Shown here piece after piece: positions 61,222 through 64,000 of a stretch of 64,000 nt of DNA. A program made the translations under genes and the position numbers. This DNA is from Anticarsia gemmatalis. Lineage: Eukaryota; Arthropoda; Insecta; Lepidoptera; Erebidae. The number at the start of each line of letters is the position of its first letter. Position 1 is the stretch's first letter. The notes beneath the pieces are model-generated. The model ran no database searches. It was not told the DNA's origin and saw only the letters and a list, made by a program, of their open reading frames with translations. The stretch lies in assembly GCF_050436995.1 (NCBI RefSeq), contig NC_134747.1, forward strand, positions 8,501,501 to 8,565,500, written 5' to 3'.

Positions 61222-64000
61222 GTAAGCACTAATAAAACCTACATACTTAAGATATTAACAAAGAAATCTACAATACTGATAAGCGAAGTTATCTCCGATT
61301 AGTAAATTTAAAAAAAGATCAAAGTCCTAAACTCTGTTGAAGCCAATCAGGCTCTACCTTTACGAAATCATGCGTAGGCGACTAATATGAACATAGGCTT
61401 ACAACTAATTACTTCCTAACTAACCTTAATGTAAGAATCTTACGTGAAGTCTGGTTTCAAGTTCGATATGTAGATTATCATCAATACTTATTTCAAAACA
61501 ACGACATTCGTTGCTCTTGTCTAATAATAATATCAAATAGGTGAAATGTTAGTGCACGTGCTGGGTAAATACCAAAGCAATAAGCTAAGCTTTTATAAAT
61601 ATCAAGAGTACATTTTAAATATTCCGACGTAGGTAACTATTTTTATACGATATCAAATGTGATACGTCACCAAGCGTAAATACAGCAAGTGTTAAACATT
61701 TAAACACATAAGTGTAGGCGTATCTTATATACTTTCACCTATGTCACTTGTTCTTATAACCAAATGACGTAATACAGGAAATAATAACAGCAGTACAGCT
61801 ACATGAAACTTCTGTAACAAAAGTTTTTAACCCACATACGGATTCACGCTATAAAAATGTTATTAAAATTATATAATGTGGATATAATTTTCATAAAAGA
61901 TTGTAAAGTTTGTTATCAAGTTTGAGTGATTCATGACACAGTTTTTTGTGAAGGTTATTAAAAGACTGATGAAGCCGTGAGGTCAGAACTGATCACATAA
62001 TATATTTTTTTAAATATCTGGCCGTTTGTTATAAGTGACATTTTGAAAACGCGAGGTTTAATCGATTAAAATCATAACGATTGACTACGAATCGATTTTT
62101 TTTAATGACCACTAATGGTATTACGAAAATGTAACTGGCCTACAGAATCAATTAAAAAATATCATAGTTAAAGATCATCAGTGGTGACTAGGCGATATAA
62201 CTATGACAGTTAATAAATAATGTCTTATGTTCACTCTAATGTCATCGTTGTAGTCTCAGGATCATTATTTTCCAGTCACTGTTAAGCAATCTAGACGGCA
62301 TTATGGTGACTCAGATCAGAACTTTGTATTCGTTATGTAAATATGAACGTTAGAGCTTTAAAACTATGCAGTAAGTATAAAATGGAATGTAGATTACTTG
62401 TCGCACTTCTATACTAATATTATAAAGCTGAAGAGTTTGTTTGTTTGAACGCGCTAATCTCAGGAACTACTGGTCCGATTTGAAAAATTCTTTCAGTGTT
62501 AGATAGCCCATTTATGAAACGAATCGCTTAATTTTAGCTATCTAAATATCAACTAATTTTCTTTTGCTTTTGTCACAAACAGAATATATTACAGTGCTTG
62601 TTTTAAATGACAATGAAAGACAAACTTTAATTGCTAGCACCTAATATGACGACTTAGTCTAGGCCAAGATAGAAGTAATATTCTAAAAGAGCATTGTTTC
62701 GCATTTAAGCTTTATTTAGCCAGAGGTCGAGTCACGGCGATCGGTCACCGCGGCCCGGAACCCGCTCAAATGCCAAGGTTGACAACTCTGACGACACAAC
62801 TTTCGATCAATCGCCGACTGCGCCACATTTTTGCGCCCCACTTCATTCTCTGAGGCCTCAATTGAACAACTAGTACCGACAATAATACTCACTTGCAATA
62901 GTACACCTTTACCCCATATATAGAGTAAAAGTAAAGGTGTAAGAATAAAGATTATTTCTACATCCTGAAACACGCTCTCAATGTCATAAGTCTACTTTTT
63001 TGTTCACACTTGATACCTGCTCCTAGCTAACAAAAGAATGAGCAGAGTTGCAGTCGGGTCTCTATATTTTTTTTATTCGATTTATTGGCACTAAAGTTGC
63101 GATCTAGATGCTTCAGATCTTGAATTCTTTAGTCCTTTGTTCATAAAACATTTAATTAGATTTTGGAAAACGTTATAGTTACGGAATAAAAAGGATATTG
63201 TAAGGTTACTGCAAGATTAGGATCTAGATAGAACGGTATCTAGTTGTAAACTTTCATAGGATGTGTGGTAGGTGAGCAGAGACGAGCGGGGTCGGGCGTG
63301 ATACGAATTTATAACAGCGAACAACACTGCTAGCTGACCGATGTAATACTTACCGGTTGTTTGGTTTGCCGACCCGCGGCCGAATCATACATCACAAGGC
63401 TACTGCTTGCCGACGACGACGCTGATTAGAAAACGTGTTGTTTTAATTGTTAATTATATTTAGTTTTGTAGAACATGACTTATTTTCATATACTGTTTAT
63501 TTACTGATTTAGCGTTCAATATAAGTTTTAATATAGTTACACTTCCAAAAGAATAAAGAATTTCTTAAGATTTATTATAAATTTAAGGTGATGTTTTACT
63601 GAATAGAGTCTACGGTTAGTTGTTTTAATAAGCGGAACATATTTATATGAGTAAGATAAAGCCGTTCGAGATGACGTAAGAGTCAAAGCTCAGGCGTTCG
63701 TCGGTACTCGTACGAGTATTTATGACAAACATGGAAGTTAGCAGACGTGTAGTGTGCATAACGTCGTGCTCCCGACACCATGGTCGATGACCTCCGACTC
63801 GCTGGACATTGGGCCCGGCTCTGGAGGCACCGGCTCGCATATAAAACAAACATTACCTTATGACGGTGACACGTTAAATTGGAAAGTCTGTTGTATTGTT
63901 TTATAAAGGATAATAATGTGTCTATTTTATTAATCTTTACATAAACAAAAAAACAAGAATCCTTGAAAATCTTATATTACAGTATCTACCTCTTTTAGAA
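61222..64000. other. CHS-A intron, continuing past the window
   Basis: No further coding exon is found. The stretch includes a 5' Helitron fragment (62408-62515) and moderately GC-rich patches at about 62720-62840, 63270-63420 and 63700-63840. These could be regulatory, but I see nothing specific. Confidence 0.45.
62408..62515 (+). mobile_element. truncated Helitron, 5' part
   Basis: It starts TCTATACTAATATTATAAAG as the full-length copies do and stops at AGATAGCCCATTTAT; the 3' half is missing. Confidence 0.75.

Noticed and set aside
62716..63849. Minus-strand open frames in the CHS-A intron
   Set aside because: No domain, no conserved motif and no supporting splice pattern; possibly GC-rich regulatory DNA only.

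Overview
The window looks like nuclear DNA of a moth, probably a noctuid. It is AT-rich, its genes have many short GT-AG introns, and it carries typical lepidopteran interspersed repeats: a Helitron with TC and CTAG ends, tRNA-derived SINEs, and several families of small DNA transposons. The protein content agrees with this: a spodoptericin-type defensin and the two insect chitin synthases in tandem. All exon structures below were built by hand from splice sites and reading-frame continuity.

Layout, left to right. (1) 1-1951, plus strand: the 3' end of a CFAP47-like cilium/flagellum gene. (2) 4968-9205, plus: an aromatic amino acid decarboxylase family gene. It has Asn at position 192, the signature of 3,4-dihydroxyphenylacetaldehyde (DHPAA) synthase (Drosophila amd type) rather than of Ddc. 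(3) 9547-10677, minus: a two-exon secreted six-cysteine defensin-like peptide, tail to tail with gene 2. (4) 10.7-16.0 kb: a gene-poor stretch with a very large, almost perfect inverted-repeat (foldback) transposon at 11863-14044 and a palindromic MITE at 15092-15559. (5) 16096-19117, minus: NELF-E, with a broken mariner element in one intron. (6) 20348-25578, plus: the mitochondrial cysteine desulfurase NFS1, divergent from NELF-E. A MITE lies between their promoters and a decayed piggyBac element sits in its large intron. (7) 26947-27794, minus: a divergent Rab-like GTPase. (8) 29157-33044, plus: an MPND homologue (RAMA plus JAMM/MPN domains). (9) 34526-50143, plus: a complete 23-coding-exon chitin synthase of the midgut type (CHS-B/CHS2). 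One intron holds a miniature LTR retrotransposon. (10) 50144-64000: a GC-rich candidate 5' exon, a 10 kb intron-like stretch, and the first coding exon (61130-61221) of the epidermal chitin synthase CHS-A/CHS1, whose remainder lies beyond the window.

Functionally this is not one pathway. DHPAA synthase (soft cuticle cross-linking), CHS-A (cuticular chitin) and CHS-B (peritrophic matrix chitin) do all serve insect extracellular barriers. The defensin adds humoral immunity. NELF-E, NFS1, the Rab and MPND are housekeeping or chromatin genes. The most unusual DNA structure is the 2.18 kb foldback element. It has 933-bp arms, an 8-bp target duplication, and a 16-bp GC-rich motif repeated in alternating orientation about every 150 bp. 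I did not find evidence for a wholly new gene system.
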